Assembly (NCBI RefSeq): GCF_001898175.1
Contig: NZ_MKTH01000014.1
Coordinates: forward strand, 186,850-250,849
Length of the DNA stretch: 64,000 nucleotides
Direction of reading: 5' to 3'
DNA from: Cellulomonas sp. 73-92
Lineage (GTDB): Bacteria > Actinomycetota > Actinomycetes > Actinomycetales > Cellulomonadaceae
The first letter of the stretch is position 1. Each line of letters begins with the position of its first letter. The notes beneath the pieces are model-generated. The model had not been told where the DNA came from. It worked only from the letters and a program-made list of their open reading frames with translations, and searched no databases. A program made the position numbers and the translations under genes. Of this stretch, positions 34,035 through 47,912 are shown one piece after another.

Positions 34035-35344
34035 GCGTCCGCTACCTCCTGAGGAACGTCGCGCCGCTGGGCGGCGACCGCACGGACGTCCTCGTCGCCG
34101 ACGGCCTCGTCGCGGCGATCGGCGCGGGGCTGCCCGCCGACGACGAGACCACGGTGATCGACGGCACCGGCCTCGTGCTGCTGCCGGGCCTGGTCGACCT
34201 GCACACCCACCTGCGCGAGCCGGGCCGCGAGGACGCCGAGACCGTCGAGACCGGCACCCGGGCCGCCGCGCTCGGCGGCTACACCGCCGTGCACGCGATG
34301 GCGAACACATCCCCGGTGGCCGACACGGCCGGAGTCGTCGAGCAGGTGTGGCGGCTCGGGCGCGACGCGGGTTGGGTGGACGTCTACCCGGTGGGCGCCG
34401 TCACCGTGGGCCTGGGTGGCGAACGGCTCGCCGAGCTGGGCGCGATGGCGGCCAGCGCCGCCCGGGTGCGGGTGTTCTCCGACGACGGCCGGTGCGTGGC
34501 CGACCCGGTGGTGATGCGGCGGGCGCTCGAGTACGTCAAGGCGTTCGACGGCGTCGTCGCCCAGCACGCCCAGGAGCCGCGGCTGACCGAGAACGCGCAG
34601 ATGCACGAGGGGGTCGTCTCCGCCGAGCTGGGCCTGGCCGGCTGGCCGGCCGTCGCGGAGGAGGCCATCGTCGCGCGCGACGTGCTGCTCGCCGAGCACG
34701 TCGGCTCGCGCCTGCACGTGCTGCACGTGTCCACCGCCGGCAGCGTCGAGATCGTCCGGTGGGCCAAGGCCCGCGGGATCGCCGTCACGGCCGAGGTGAC
34801 GCCGCACCACCTGTTCCTCACGGACGAGTCCGCCCGCGGCTACGACCCCGTGTACAAGGTGAACCCGCCGCTGCGGACGGCGGACGACGTCGAGGCGGTT
34901 CGCGCCGCCCTGGCCGACGGCACCATCGACACCGTCGGCACCGACCACGCCCCGCACCCGGCCGAGGACAAGGACTGCGAGTGGGCCGCGGCGGCGTTCG
35001 GCATGACCGGGCTCGAGACGGCGCTGTCCGTGGTGCAGGCGACGATGGTCGACGCCGGCCGCATGACCTGGGCGGACGTCGCGCGGGTGATGTCCGTCAC
35101 CCCGGCCCGCATCGGGCGCGTCGACGACGCCCACGGCCGGCCGATCGCGGTCGGGGAGCCTGCCAACCTCGTCCTGGTCGACCCGGGCGCCCGGCGCGTC
35201 GTCGACCCGCGGGCGCAGGCGACCAAGAGCGTCAACTCGCCGTACCGGGGGACCGAGCTGCCGGGGGCCGTCGTCGCGACATTCCTGCGCGGGCGGCCGA
35301 CCGTCCTGGACGGCGCACTGGTGGAGGGGAAGGTGCTGGCCTGA
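34031..35344 (+). CDS. pyrC: Dihydroorotase
   Basis: Zinc amidohydrolase that cyclises carbamoyl aspartate to dihydroorotate. Type I enzyme of 437 residues: metal ligands [18 protein letters not shown] near residue 55 (HxH), the second-metal His in HVSTAG and [10 protein letters not shown], the catalytic Asp in [19 protein letters not shown] near the end is typical. The ATG overlaps the pyrB stop and its own TGA overlaps the next ATG. Confidence 0.97.
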   Translation: MSVRYLLRNVAPLGGDRTDVLVADGLVAAIGAGLPADDETTVIDGTGLVLLPGLVDLHTHLREPGREDAETVETGTRAAALGGYTAVHAMANTSPVADTAGVVEQVWRLGRDAGWVDVYPVGAVTVGLGGERLAELGAMAASAARVRVFSDDGRCVADPVVMRRALEYVKAFDGVVAQHAQEPRLTENAQMHEGVVSAELGLAGWPAVAEEAIVARDVLLAEHVGSRLHVLHVSTAGSVEIVRWAKARGIAVTAEVTPHHLFLTDESARGYDPVYKVNPPLRTADDVEAVRAALADGTIDTVGTDHAPHPAEDKDCEWAAAAFGMTGLETALSVVQATMVDAGRMTWADVARVMSVTPARIGRVDDAHGRPIAVGEPANLVLVDPGARRVVDPRAQATKSVNSPYRGTELPGAVVATFLRGRPTVLDGALVEGKVLA

Positions 35345-35850
35345 TGTCGACGTGGGCCTCGATCGCGCTCTGGGTCGTCCTGCTGCTGGTGGCCTTCTGG
35401 GCCATGTGGCGCGGCTGGCTGCGCCGGGCGCGCGTCTCGGAAGCCGCCGTGCCGGCGATCCCGGCGGTGCCCGACGAGCTCGGCGCCACCCGGCTCGGCC
35501 CCCTGGAGGCGACCTACGTCTCGTCGACCACGGCCGGCGACTGGCTCGACCGGGTGGCCGCGCACGACCTCGGCAACCCGGGCGCGGCACAGGTGGAGGT
35601 CCACGACTCCGGCGTGCTGCTGCGCCGCCGCGGGGCCACCGACCTGTTCGTCCCGGCCGCGCGGCTGCGCGGCGTGGGCACGGCGCCAGGGATGGCCGGC
35701 AAGTTCATGGGGGGCGACGGGCTCGTCGTGCTCACGTGGGACGCGGGCGCCGACCGGCTGCTGGACACCGGGGTGCTCGTCCGTCACCGCGACGAGCGGC
35801 CCGCGCTCGTCGCCGCCGTCCAGGCACTCATCCCGGGGGAGGCGGCATGA
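35344..35850 (+). CDS. Conserved membrane protein between pyrC and carA (PH-like)
   Basis: 168 residues: one N-terminal membrane segment ([16 protein letters not shown]), a basic linker, then a beta-rich domain with [32 protein letters not shown] and [24 protein letters not shown] protein of the same architecture sits at this place in the pyr operon of Mycobacterium tuberculosis (Rv1382) and many relatives, so it is a conserved operon member. Its job is unknown; the domain is called PH-like. Overlaps both neighbours. Confidence 0.82.
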   Translation: MSTWASIALWVVLLLVAFWAMWRGWLRRARVSEAAVPAIPAVPDELGATRLGPLEATYVSSTTAGDWLDRVAAHDLGNPGAAQVEVHDSGVLLRRRGATDLFVPAARLRGVGTAPGMAGKFMGGDGLVVLTWDAGADRLLDTGVLVRHRDERPALVAAVQALIPGEAA

Positions 35851-37027
35851 ACCGCGCGGTGCTCGTGCTCGAGGACGGCCGCACGTTCACCGGCGACGCC
35901 TACGGCGCGATCGGCCGGACGCTCGGCGAGATCGTCTTCAACACCGGCATGACCGGCTACCAGGAGACGCTGACCGACCCGAGCTACCACCGGCAGATCG
36001 TCGTCATGACGGCGCCGCACATCGGGAACACGGGCGTCAACGACGAGGACCCCGAGTCCACGCGGATCTGGGTCGCCGGCTACGTGGTCCGTGACCCCGC
36101 CCGGCGTGCCTCCAGCTGGCGCGCGCGCCGCACGCTGGACGACGACCTGGTGGCGCAGGGCGTCGTCGGGATCTCGGGGATCGACACGCGGGCCCTGACC
36201 CGGCACCTGCGCGAGCGGGGCGCCATGCGGGCGGGCATCTTCTCGGGCCCTGCCCTCACCGACGAGCGCGGCGACCCCCGTCCGCTCGACGAGCTCCTCG
36301 ACGAGGTGCTGGCGTCCGCGCCGATGGCGGGCGCCGACCTCGCCGGTGAGGTGTCCACGGGTGCCGAGTACGTGATCCCCGCGCTCGGGCCGGATGGTGC
36401 CGAGCTGGCGCAGCCCGTGGCCCGGGTCGCCGCCGTCGACCTGGGCATCAAGTCCATGACGCCGCACCGGATGGCGGAGCGCGGCGTCGAGGTGCACGTG
36501 CTGCCGGCGACGGCGACGATCGACGACGTCCTCGCGACCACCCCCGACGGGGTGTTCTTCTCCAACGGCCCGGGCGACCCCGGTGCGGCGACGCACGAGG
36601 TCGACCTGCTCCGCGAGGTGCTCGACCGGCGCATCCCGTTCTTCGGCATCTGCTACGGCAACCAGATCTTCGGCCGTGCGCTCGGGTTCGGGACCTACAA
36701 GCTCGTCTTCGGCCACCGCGGCGTGAACCAGCCCGTCATGGACCGGACCACGGGCAAGGTGGAGATCACGGCCCACAACCACGGGTTCGCCGTGGACGCC
36801 CCGACCGAGGGCGAGGTCACCGCGCCGTTCGACGAGGGCCGGTACGGCCGCGTGCGGGTCAGCCACGTGGACCTCAACGACGACGTCGTGGAGGGGCTGG
36901 AGGCCCTGGACCTGCCGGCGTTCTCGGTGCAGTACCACCCCGAGGCGGCCGCCGGCCCGCACGACGCCGCCTATCTGTTCGACCGGTTCCTCGGCCTCAT
37001 GACGAACGACACGAAGGGCGCCGCCTG

Positions 37028-37028
<1 letters not shown>
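35847..37028 (+). CDS. carA: Carbamoyl-phosphate synthase small (glutaminase) chain
   Basis: Hydrolyses glutamine and passes ammonia to CarB for carbamoyl phosphate, used for both pyrimidines and arginine. N-terminal [34 protein letters not shown] region; the class I glutamine amidotransferase triad is visible as Cys in [16 protein letters not shown], and His-Glu in [12 protein letters not shown]. 393 residues, normal. Coupled by ATGA to the PH-like gene and by 1 bp to carB. Confidence 0.97.
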
Positions 37029-40365
<3,337 letters not shown>

Positions 40366-40369
<4 letters not shown>

Positions 40370-41229
40370 GCCGGGAGACGTTCGGCGCCCGGCTCGCCGC
40401 GGCGATGGACGCGCTCGGACCGCTGTGCGTCGGGGTCGACCCGCACCCGTCGCTCCTGGCCGCCTGGGGGCTGCCCGACGACACCGCGGGCCTGCGCTCG
40501 TTCGCGCTGACCACCCTCGAGGCGGTCGCGGGCGTCGTGCCGGCGGTCAAGCCGCAGGCCGCGTTCTTCGAGCGCCACGGCTCGCGCGGGGTAGCCGTCC
40601 TGGAGGAGGTCGTCGCGGCCGGCCGTGACCTGGGGCTGCTGGTCGTGGTCGACGCCAAGCGCGGCGACATCGGCTCGACCATGGCCGCGTACGCCGACGC
40701 GTACCTGCGGGACGGCTCGCCGCTCGCCGGCGACGCCCTGACCGTGTCGCCGTACCTCGGCTTCGGATCGCTCGGTCCCGCGGTGGCGGCCGCCGAGGAG
40801 AGCGGTCGCGGCCTGTTCGTCCTCGCCCTCACCTCGAACCCGGAGGGCGCGTCGGTGCAGCACGCGCGGTCCGACGACGGCATGCCGGTGGCGGTCGGCA
40901 TGGCGCACGCCGCCGCCGCGCTCAACGCGGCCGAGCGGGCGCGGAGCGGTGCGCGGCTCGGCTCGGTCGGGCTCGTGGTGGGTGCGACCGTCGGCGACGC
41001 CGCCGCGCGGCTCGGCCTCGACCTGGCCGCGGTGGGCGGCCCGCTGCTCGCGCCCGGGGTCGGTGCCCAGGGCGCGGGACCGGCCGAGCTGGCGCGAGTG
41101 TTCGGGGACGCGCGCGGCGCCGTGCTCGCCTCGTCGTCGCGCGGCGTGCTGGCCGCCGGCCCGGACCCGGTGGCGCTCCGGGGAGCCGCGGCGCGGGCGC
41201 GCGACGAGGCGGCCGCCGCGTTGCGCTGA
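40366..41229 (+). CDS. pyrF: Orotidine 5'-phosphate decarboxylase (type 2)
   Basis: Last step of UMP synthesis. The 287-residue actinobacterial type: [23 protein letters not shown], the catalytic [21 protein letters not shown] (KRGDIG), [12 protein letters not shown], and [15 protein letters not shown] for phosphate binding. GTG start in the carB overlap. Ends the pyr operon; pyrD and pyrE are not in this window. Confidence 0.95.
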
Positions 41230-41320
41230 CCGTCCCGGCGGGCGGGTCGATCGAGGCGACCCGGCCGACGGGATCGAAACGTTCCGGCAGGTCGGATCGG
41301 CCGACACCCCTCGCGCCACG

Positions 41321-41349
41321 TTGCCGACTGACCTGCGGCTCGCTAGGTT
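41321..41349 (+). promoter_or_regulatory. Housekeeping promoter of mihF
   Basis: TTGCCG (41321-41326), 17-nt spacer, TAGGTT (41344-41349), about 52 bp before the mihF GTG. The best sigma-70-like promoter in the window by spacing. It lies in the 171-bp gap after pyrF, which holds no gene. Confidence 0.6.
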
Positions 41350-41400
41350 CGATCCCGATCCCGACCGGGAATCCGGCCCCAGCCAGAGAAGGTGACGCGC

Positions 41401-41712
41401 GTGGCTCTTCCCCCGCTGACTCCAGAACAGCGCGCAGCAGCGCTCGAGAAGGCCGCCGCCGCCCGGCAGGCCCGTGCCGAGGTCAAGAACCGCCTCAAGT
41501 ACTCCCAGGGCGCCCTGTCCGACGTCATCGAGCAGGGTCAGAAGGACGAGACGATCGGCAAGCTCAAGGTCGTGTCGCTGCTCGAGTCGCTCCCGGGCGT
41601 CGGCAAGGTCAAGGCCCGGGCGATCATGGCCGACATCGGCATCTCCGAGACGCGCCGCGTGCGTGGCCTCGGCCCGCACCAGGTCAAGGCGCTCGTCGAC
41701 CGCTTCGGCTGA
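41401..41712 (+). CDS. mihF: Actinobacterial integration host factor
   Basis: Small nucleoid protein, unrelated to the HU/IHF family, that binds and bends DNA. 103 residues: PPLTPEQRAAALEKAAAARQARAEVKNRLK helix, then KLKVVSLLESLPGVGKVKARAIMADIGISETRRVRGLG with a helix-two-turns-helix (LPGVGKVKA). GTG 41401 has AGAAGG upstream; the GTG at 41392 would add three residues. Followed by a hairpin and gmk, the conserved actinobacterial order. Confidence 0.94.
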   Translation: MALPPLTPEQRAAALEKAAAARQARAEVKNRLKYSQGALSDVIEQGQKDETIGKLKVVSLLESLPGVGKVKARAIMADIGISETRRVRGLGPHQVKALVDRFG

Positions 41713-41731
41713 TCGGGAGGCGTCTGCGGGC

Positions 41732-41754
41732 GGTGCCGGCAGACCACCGGCACC
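41732..41754 (+). terminator. Hairpin between mihF and gmk
   Basis: GGTGCCGG (41732-41739) pairs with CCGGCACC (41747-41754) around a 7-nt loop, 20 bp after the mihF stop. No T-run. It could terminate mihF or reduce read-through into gmk. Confidence 0.55.
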
Positions 41755-41778
41755 CTCCGCACGACCTCAGGAGCACGC

Positions 41779-42369
41779 ATGGCTTCGCCCGCCCGGCTGA
41801 CGGTCCTCGCCGGGCCCTCCGCCGTCGGCAAGGACACGGTCGCCGCCGACGTCCGCGCTCGTTTTCCCCAGGTGTGGCTGTCCGTGTCGGCCACCACCCG
41901 GCCGCCCCGGCCCGGCGAGCTCCAGGGCGTGAACTACCACTTCGTCGCCGACGATGAGTTCGACCGGATGGTCGCGGACGGCGAGCTGCTGGAGTGGGCC
42001 GTCGTCCACGGCGTCTACCGCTACGGGACGCCGCGCAAGCCGGTGATCGACCACCTGGCGACCGGCGACCCGGCTCTGCTCGTCATCGACCTGCAGGGCG
42101 CGCGGCAGGTGCGCGCGAGCATGCCGGAGGCGCGGTTCGTCTTCCTGGCACCACCCTCGTGGGACGAGCTCGTGCGGCGCCTCGTCGGGCGTGGCACCGA
42201 GGGTGAGGCGGAGCGCGAGCGGCGGCTGGCGAGCGCCCGGGTCGAGCTGGCGGCGGAGGCCGAGTTCGACCACGTGATCGTCAACGACGACGTGCACCGG
42301 GCGACCGAGGAGCTCGTCGCCGTCATGGGCCTCGACGGGCCGCCGGTCCGTGACGGGGCCGCAGGCTAG
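41779..42369 (+). CDS. gmk: Guanylate kinase
   Basis: Phosphorylates GMP to GDP. P-loop [19 protein letters not shown], the GMP-binding [22 protein letters not shown] with the Tyr, [19 protein letters not shown], and the [10 protein letters not shown] block are all present. 196 residues, standard. The ATG has CAGGAG upstream. Confidence 0.97.
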   Translation: MASPARLTVLAGPSAVGKDTVAADVRARFPQVWLSVSATTRPPRPGELQGVNYHFVADDEFDRMVADGELLEWAVVHGVYRYGTPRKPVIDHLATGDPALLVIDLQGARQVRASMPEARFVFLAPPSWDELVRRLVGRGTEGEAERERRLASARVELAAEAEFDHVIVNDDVHRATEELVAVMGLDGPPVRDGAAG

Positions 42370-42372
42370 ACT
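42367..42372 (+). promoter_or_regulatory. Possible -10 box of rpoZ
   Basis: TAGACT overlaps the gmk stop codon and lies 67 bp before the rpoZ GTG. No clear -35 box. Confidence 0.4.
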
Positions 42373-42439
42373 GGTCGGCAGCCCGCGGGAGCACGTCCCC
42401 GCAGCCCCCGAACCCCCAGACCCTCCGGGAGAGGCCACC

Positions 42440-42703
42440 GTGTCCGGAACCGTCGCCCAGCCCACCGGCATCACCGACCCGCCGATCGACGACCTGCTCG
42501 AGAAGGCCGACTCCAAGTACGCCCTCGTGCTGTTCAGCGCGAAGCGGGCGCGCCAGATCAACGCCTACTACGCCCAGCTCAACGAGGGCCTCCTGGAGTA
42601 CGTCGGGCCGCTCGTCGAGACGCGCCCGCAGGAGAAGCCGCTCTCGATCGCGATGCGCGAGATCGACCGCGGGCTGCTGACGATCGTCCCCGTCGAGGAC
42701 TGA
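42440..42703 (+). CDS. rpoZ: RNA polymerase omega subunit
   Basis: Assists assembly and stability of RNA polymerase by clamping the beta-prime chain. 87 residues: [36 protein letters not shown] is the family core. GTG start with GGGAGAGG upstream. Its position between gmk and coaBC is the usual actinobacterial one. Confidence 0.96.
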   Translation: MSGTVAQPTGITDPPIDDLLEKADSKYALVLFSAKRARQINAYYAQLNEGLLEYVGPLVETRPQEKPLSIAMREIDRGLLTIVPVED

Positions 42704-42713
42704 CCTTCCGCCG

Positions 42714-43922
42714 GTGCGGATCGTCCTGGGCGTCGCCGGTGGCATCGCCGCCTACAAGGCGGCCGTCCTGCTGCGCCTGCTCACGGAGGCCGGCCACAGC
42801 GTGCGCGTCGTGCCGACGCGGGCCGCGCTGGAGTTCGTCGGGCGCGCCACGTGGGAGGCACTCTCCGGCCAGCCGGCCACCCCGGAGGTGTTCGACGACG
42901 TCACGGGTGTGACGCACGTCGCCCTCGGGAACGAGGCCGATCTCGTGGTCGTCGCCCCCGCCACCGCCGACCTGCTCGCGCGGGCCGCCGCCGGCCTCGC
43001 CGACGACCTGCTGACGACCACGCTGCTGGTCGCGCGCTGCCCGGTGCTCGTCGCCCCGGCGATGCACACGCAGATGTGGGAGCACCCGGCGACCGTGGCC
43101 AACGTCGCCACGCTGCGCGCCCGCGGCGTGCACGTCCTCGAGCCCGCGGTGGGGCGGCTGACGGGCGCGGACTCCGGTGCCGGCCGGCTGCCCGAGCCCG
43201 AGGAGATAGCCGCCGCCGCGTTCACCCTGCTCGCCCCAGGGACGCGGGACCTGGCGGGCCGGCACGTCGTCGTCTCGGCCGGGGGCACCCGCGAGCCGCT
43301 CGACCCGGTGCGCTTCCTGGGCAACCGCTCGTCGGGCCGGCAGGGCATCGCGCTGGCCGCCGCCGCGGCCCGGCGCGGCGCCGTCGTGACGCTCGTCGCC
43401 GCCAACGTGGCGCTCCCCGTCGGGCCCGGCGTCGAGGTGGTACGCGTCGAGACGGCCGAGCAGCTGCGGGACGCCGTGCGGGCGGCCGCCAAGGACGCCG
43501 ACGCCGTGGTCATGGCGGCGGCCGTCGCCGACTTCCGCCCCGCCGCCACGGCGGCGGCGAAGATCAAGAAGCAGCCCGGGGGCGTCGCGCCGAGCCTCGA
43601 GCTGGTCGAGACGCCGGACATCCTCGCCGAGCTGGCCGCCCGGCGGCTGCGGTCCGGGCAGGTGGTGGTGGGCTTCGCCGCCGAGACGGGCGACGCCGAC
43701 GGGGACGTCCTGGCGCACGGGCGCGCCAAGGCGCTCCGCAAGGGCGCCGACCTCCTCGTCGTCAACGCGGTCGGCGAGGGGCGTGGCTTCGGCACCGCCG
43801 ACAACGACGTGGTGATCCTCGACGCCGCCGGTGACGAGGTCGCCCGGGCGGCGGGCAGCAAGGACGAGGTCGCCCACGCCGTGTGGGACGCCGTGCTTCC
43901 GCTGCTGGCGGCGGCGCGCTGA
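42714..43922 (+). CDS. coaBC: Phosphopantothenoylcysteine decarboxylase / phosphopantothenate-cysteine ligase
   Basis: Two steps of coenzyme A synthesis in one chain. The N-terminal CoaC flavoprotein has [18 protein letters not shown], the active-site His in [11 protein letters not shown], and [15 protein letters not shown]. The C-terminal CoaB half opens [27 protein letters not shown], with [10 protein letters not shown] and the Lys-rich KIKK segment. 402 residues, normal. GTG start 10 bp after rpoZ. Confidence 0.96.
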   Translation: MRIVLGVAGGIAAYKAAVLLRLLTEAGHSVRVVPTRAALEFVGRATWEALSGQPATPEVFDDVTGVTHVALGNEADLVVVAPATADLLARAAAGLADDLLTTTLLVARCPVLVAPAMHTQMWEHPATVANVATLRARGVHVLEPAVGRLTGADSGAGRLPEPEEIAAAAFTLLAPGTRDLAGRHVVVSAGGTREPLDPVRFLGNRSSGRQGIALAAAAARRGAVVTLVAANVALPVGPGVEVVRVETAEQLRDAVRAAAKDADAVVMAAAVADFRPAATAAAKIKKQPGGVAPSLELVETPDILAELAARRLRSGQVVVGFAAETGDADGDVLAHGRAKALRKGADLLVVNAVGEGRGFGTADNDVVILDAAGDEVARAAGSKDEVAHAVWDAVLPLLAAAR

Positions 43923-43996
43923 CTTCCTGCCGGCCTCCCCATGGGCCGAGCACGGACGCGGCCGGCGCGGGCCAGCGGTTAGGCTTCCGGCTCGTG

Positions 43997-45196
43997 ATGT
44001 CGTCGAACGCGCGCCTGTTCACCTCCGAGTCCGTCACCGAGGGCCACCCGGACAAGGTCTGCGACCAGATCTCCGACGCGATCCTCGACGCGATGCTGGA
44101 GCAGGACCCTTCGGCCCGCGTCGCCGTCGAGACGATGGTGACCACCGGCCTGGTCCACGTGGCGGGCGAGGTGACGACGGAGGCCTACGTCGAGATCCCG
44201 GCCGTGGTCCGCGAGGTCGTCAACTCCATCGGGTACACCTCGTCGGACATCGGCTTCGACGGCGACTCCTGCGGGGTCTCCGTGTCGATCGGGCAGCAGT
44301 CGCCCGACATCGCGCAGGGCGTCGACAAGGCGATCGAGATCCGCCAGGATGCCGGCGACCTCGACCCCCTGGACCACCAGGGCGCCGGCGACCAGGGCCT
44401 GATGTTCGGCTACGCCTGCGACGACACGCCGACGCTGATGCCGCTGCCGATCTGGGTGGCGCACCGGCTGGCCGAGCGGCTGGCGCAGGTGCGCAAGGAG
44501 GGGATCGTCGCGGGCCTGCGCCCGGACGGGAAGACCCAGGTGACGATCCGCTACGAGGGGGACCGGGCGGTCGGCCTCGAGACCGTCGTCGTCTCCACGC
44601 AGCACGAGCCGTGGTTGCAGCTGGAGACCCAGCTGGCGCCGGAGATCGCGGAGCACGTCGTCGCACCCGTGCTGGCGCAGCTCGAGCTCGACACCGAGGG
44701 GCACCAGCTCCTCGTCAACCCCACCGGCCAGTTCGTCGTCGGCGGCCCCAAGGGCGATGCCGGGCTGACCGGCCGCAAGATCATCGTCGACACCTACGGC
44801 GGGTTCGCCCGCCACGGCGGTGGCGCCTTCTCCGGCAAGGACCCGTCGAAGGTCGACCGCTCCGCCGCGTACGCGATGCGGTGGGTGGCGAAGAACGTCG
44901 TCGCCGCGGGGCTGGCGTCGCGCTGCGAGGTGCAGGTCGCCTACGCGATCGGCCGCGCGCACCCCGTCGGCCTGTACGTCGAGACGTTCGGCACCGGCAC
45001 GGTGCCGGTGGACCGCCTGACAGCCGCGATCCGGGACGTGTTCGACCTGCGCCCCGCGGCGCTGATCCGCGACCTCGACCTGCTGCGGCCCGTGTACCGC
45101 AAGACCGCCGCCTACGGGCACTTCGGCCGCGAGCTGCCGCAGTTCACGTGGGAGCGCACCGACCGCGTCGGCGACCTGCAGGCCGCGCTGTCCTGA
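43997..45196 (+). CDS. metK: S-adenosylmethionine synthetase
   Basis: Makes S-adenosylmethionine from methionine and ATP. 399 residues: [27 protein letters not shown] (His of the active site), [12 protein letters not shown] and [22 protein letters not shown] signatures are intact. ATG 43997 is preceded in frame by GTG 43994. A TAGGCT at 43980-43985 lies 8 nt before that GTG, so a leaderless mRNA is possible. Followed by a hairpin. Confidence 0.97.
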   Translation: MSSNARLFTSESVTEGHPDKVCDQISDAILDAMLEQDPSARVAVETMVTTGLVHVAGEVTTEAYVEIPAVVREVVNSIGYTSSDIGFDGDSCGVSVSIGQQSPDIAQGVDKAIEIRQDAGDLDPLDHQGAGDQGLMFGYACDDTPTLMPLPIWVAHRLAERLAQVRKEGIVAGLRPDGKTQVTIRYEGDRAVGLETVVVSTQHEPWLQLETQLAPEIAEHVVAPVLAQLELDTEGHQLLVNPTGQFVVGGPKGDAGLTGRKIIVDTYGGFARHGGGAFSGKDPSKVDRSAAYAMRWVAKNVVAAGLASRCEVQVAYAIGRAHPVGLYVETFGTGTVPVDRLTAAIRDVFDLRPAALIRDLDLLRPVYRKTAAYGHFGRELPQFTWERTDRVGDLQAALS

Positions 45197-45204
45197 GGAC
45201 GACG

Positions 45205-45225
45205 CCCGCGCCGCATGGGCGCGGG
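45205..45225 (+). terminator. Hairpin between metK and priA
   Basis: CCCGCGCC (45205-45212) pairs with GGCGCGGG (45218-45225) around a 5-nt loop, 8 bp after the metK stop and ending 8 bp before the priA ATG. It could end metK or hold back priA. Confidence 0.55.
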
Positions 45226-45233
45226 ATGGTGGG

Positions 45234-47291
45234 ATGGGGCCCGTGGAGGTCACCCAGCCGACGCTCGCCGGCATGCCGCGCGTTCGCGCGCCGCGCCCGG
45301 TGAAGGAGCGCGCGGTCGCCGCGACGCTCCCGGTGGCCCGGGTGTGCGTCGACGTCCAGCCCGCGCACCTCGACCGGCTCTTCGACTACCTGGTGCCCGC
45401 GGACCTCGACGACGCGGCACGGCCCGGCGTGCGCGTCAAGGTGCGCTTCGGCGGCCAGGACGCGGACGGCTACCTGCTCTCGCGGCACGAGTCGACCGAG
45501 CACGACGGCCGGCTGGCGCCGCTGCGCCGCGTCGTCACCGGGGAACCGGTGCTGACGCCCGAGGTGGCACGCCTGGCCAGGGTGGTCGCCGACCGCTACG
45601 CGGGGACGCTGGCGGACGTGCTGCGGCTGGCGGTGCCGCCGCGGCACGCGCGCGTCGAGGCCGAGCCGCACGACGAGGCGGTGGCACCCCCTCCCGCCTC
45701 CGTCGCGACGGCGTGGGCGCCGTACCGGGGTGGCCCCGCCCTCCTGCAGCACCTCCTGGCGGGCGGCCGCCCACGGGCCGTCTGGACGGCCCTGCCGGGG
45801 CCGGCGGGGGAGCGCTGGCCGGACGCGATCGCCCAGGCCGTCGCCGCGTGCGTGCTGGGCGGGCGGGGCGCGCTCGTCGTCGCGCCCGACGCCCGCGACG
45901 TCGACCGCGTCCTGCGGGCGCTCACCCGTGTCGGCCTGGGCGCCGGATCGCCCGGCGGAGCGGTGCGGCTGACGGCCGACGAGGGGCCTGCGGCGCGCTA
46001 CCGGGCTTTCCTCGCCGCACGACGAGGCGCCGCACGGGTCGTCGTGGGCACCCGCGCCTCGGTGTTCGCGCCGGTGGCCGATCTCGGGCTCGTCGTGCTC
46101 TGGGAGGACGGCGACCCGCTGCACGCCGAACCGCGCTCGCCCTACCCGCACGCGCGGGAGGTGCTGGCGCTGCGCGCCGACCTGGCGGGGTGCGCCGCGC
46201 TCATCGGCGGGTTCGGGCGCACCGTCGAGGCGCAGCGGCTCCTCGAGACGGGGTGGGCACGCGAGGTGGCGGCCGACCGCGCGGTGGTGCGCGAGCGCAC
46301 CGCCCGCGTGCGCGCCCTGACGTCGACCGAGCTCGCCAAGGAGGGCCCCGCGGCCGCGGCGCGGCTGCCGGCGCCGGTCTTCGCGGCGATGCGGTCCGCC
46401 CTCGAGTCCGGGCCGGTGCTGGTGCAGGTGCCGCGCGCCGGGTACGTCCCCGTGACGGCCTGCGCCCGCTGCCACGCGCCCGCCCGGTGCGCCGTGTGCA
46501 CGGGGCCGCTCGGCGTCGATGCGGCCGGCGCGGTGCCGTCGTGCCGGTGGTGCGGCCGGCTGGCGACCGACTGGGCGTGCCGGGAGTGCGGCGGCCGCGC
46601 GATGCGGTCGGTGCGCGTCGGGTCGGGGCGCACCGCCGAGGAGGTCGGGCGGGCGTTCCCGGGTGTCCCCGTCCGCACCAGCGGCGCACGCACCAGCGGT
46701 GGCGTGCTCGACACGGTGCCCGACCGGCCGGCGGTCGTGGTGGCGACGCCGGGGGCGGAGCCGGTCACCGACGGCGGCTATGCCGCGGCGGTGCTCCTCG
46801 ACGCCGCCGTCGCCACGGCCGGTGAGGGGCTGGCGGTCGAGCCCGACGCGCTGCGGCGCTGGCTGGCCGCCGCGGCCCTGGTGCGCCCCGCGGCGGCCGG
46901 GGGCCAGGTGCTGCTCGTCGGCGACGGCGCCGCGCGACCCACCCAGGCGCTCGTCCGCTGGGACCCCGCCGGGCTGGCCGAGCGCGAGCTCGCCGAGCGC
47001 GCGACCCTTCGGCTGCCGCCGGCCGTCGCCATGGCGGCGGTCACCGGGCCCCGGCAGGCGGTGGACCTCGTGGTCGGCCGCGTGGCCGCGCCCGGCCTGG
47101 TCGTGCTCGGCCCGGTCCCGGCGCCGGGCGCCGCCGCGGCCCTCGATCCCGACGTCCGGACGCTGCTCCGCGTCGCGCCGGACGCCGCGTCCGCGCTGGC
47201 GCGGTCCCTGGCCCAGTCGCTCGCGGTCCGCAGCGCCCGGCGCGAGGGCGGTGCCCTGCGCGCACAGGTCGACCCACCGGAGGTGCTGTGA
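45234..47291 (+). CDS. priA: PriA-like primosomal protein with degenerate helicase motifs
   Basis: 685-residue PriA homologue for replication restart. The DNA-binding N-terminal domain (ARVCVDVQPAHLDRLFDYLVP) and the eight-Cys zinc region (CARC, CAVC, CRWC, CREC, about residues 405-465) are intact. The Walker A place, normally GVTGSGKTE, reads ALPGPAGERWPDA, and the DEEH box reads LWEDGDPLH, so ATP hydrolysis is not expected. The loss is a known feature of actinobacterial PriA, where it presumably acts as a loading scaffold. ATG 45234 is used; GTG 45243 is possible. Overlaps the HAD gene by GTGA. Confidence 0.92.
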   Translation: MGPVEVTQPTLAGMPRVRAPRPVKERAVAATLPVARVCVDVQPAHLDRLFDYLVPADLDDAARPGVRVKVRFGGQDADGYLLSRHESTEHDGRLAPLRRVVTGEPVLTPEVARLARVVADRYAGTLADVLRLAVPPRHARVEAEPHDEAVAPPPASVATAWAPYRGGPALLQHLLAGGRPRAVWTALPGPAGERWPDAIAQAVAACVLGGRGALVVAPDARDVDRVLRALTRVGLGAGSPGGAVRLTADEGPAARYRAFLAARRGAARVVVGTRASVFAPVADLGLVVLWEDGDPLHAEPRSPYPHAREVLALRADLAGCAALIGGFGRTVEAQRLLETGWAREVAADRAVVRERTARVRALTSTELAKEGPAAAARLPAPVFAAMRSALESGPVLVQVPRAGYVPVTACARCHAPARCAVCTGPLGVDAAGAVPSCRWCGRLATDWACRECGGRAMRSVRVGSGRTAEEVGRAFPGVPVRTSGARTSGGVLDTVPDRPAVVVATPGAEPVTDGGYAAAVLLDAAVATAGEGLAVEPDALRRWLAAAALVRPAAAGGQVLLVGDGAARPTQALVRWDPAGLAERELAERATLRLPPAVAMAAVTGPRQAVDLVVGRVAAPGLVVLGPVPAPGAAAALDPDVRTLLRVAPDAASALARSLAQSLAVRSARREGGALRAQVDPPEVL

Positions 47292-47902
47292 GGCTCGACG
47301 CCCTGCTGCTGGACCTGGGCAACGTGCTGGTGCGGTGGGAGTGGCGGGCCGCCTTTGCCGGCCTGCTCACCGACGAGGAGGCCGCCCGGTTCCACGCCGA
47401 GGCGGACTTCGGCGAGCTCAACCGGCGCCTCGACGCCGGCCTGGGGTGGGACGACGCGGTCGCGGAGCTGTCCGCCCGGGACCCCTGGCTCGGCCGGATG
47501 CTGGCCGTCTACCGGGAGCGCTACCCGTTGACGCTGCCGGGCCCGGTGCCGGGGATGGCCGACCTGGTCGCGGAGCTGCGTGGGCTCGGCCTGCGCCTGG
47601 TCGGGCTGACGAACTGGTCGGCCGAGATGTGGCCGCTCGCGATCCCGACGGCCCCCGTCATCGGCACGCTCGACGGCGTCGTCGTCTCCGGGGTGGAGGG
47701 CGTGGGCAAGCCGGACCCACGGATCTTCCGGCTGGCGTCGCAGCGGTACGCGCTCCGGCCGGACCGGACGCTGTTCGTCGACGACAGCCCTCCCAACGTC
47801 GAGGCCGCCGCGGCCCTCGGCTTCCAGGCGGTGACGTTCACGGGGGCCGACGACCTGCGCCGCGACCTGCTCGCCCGCGGCGTGCCCGTCGTCGCGCCCT
47901 AG
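47288..47902 (+). CDS. HAD-superfamily hydrolase
   Basis: 204 residues with the four HAD motifs: nucleophile [11 protein letters not shown] (D-L-G-N-V type common in the YihX-like group), motif II LTNWS, motif III Lys in [10 protein letters not shown], and motif [18 protein letters not shown]. The cap domain is the small helical kind inserted after motif I. Probably a phosphatase on a small sugar phosphate; substrate cannot be told. GTGA overlap with priA. Confidence 0.9.
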   Translation: MRLDALLLDLGNVLVRWEWRAAFAGLLTDEEAARFHAEADFGELNRRLDAGLGWDDAVAELSARDPWLGRMLAVYRERYPLTLPGPVPGMADLVAELRGLGLRLVGLTNWSAEMWPLAIPTAPVIGTLDGVVVSGVEGVGKPDPRIFRLASQRYALRPDRTLFVDDSPPNVEAAAALGFQAVTFTGADDLRRDLLARGVPVVAP

Positions 47903-47905
47903 GAT
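47900..47905 (+). promoter_or_regulatory. -10 box for leaderless fmt mRNA
   Basis: TAGGAT, 7 nt, then the fmt GTG at 47913. The TAG is also the HAD gene stop codon. Confidence 0.5.
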
Positions 47906-47912
47906 CGCCGAC

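Noticed and set aside
40370..41229. A missing pyrD as a sign of a broken pyr operon
   Set aside because: pyrD and pyrE are often elsewhere in actinobacteria, and the genes present are intact.
45234..47291. A frameshift or pseudogene in priA
   Set aside because: The frame is intact from start to stop and the zinc domain is complete. Loss of helicase motifs is a lineage feature, not decay.
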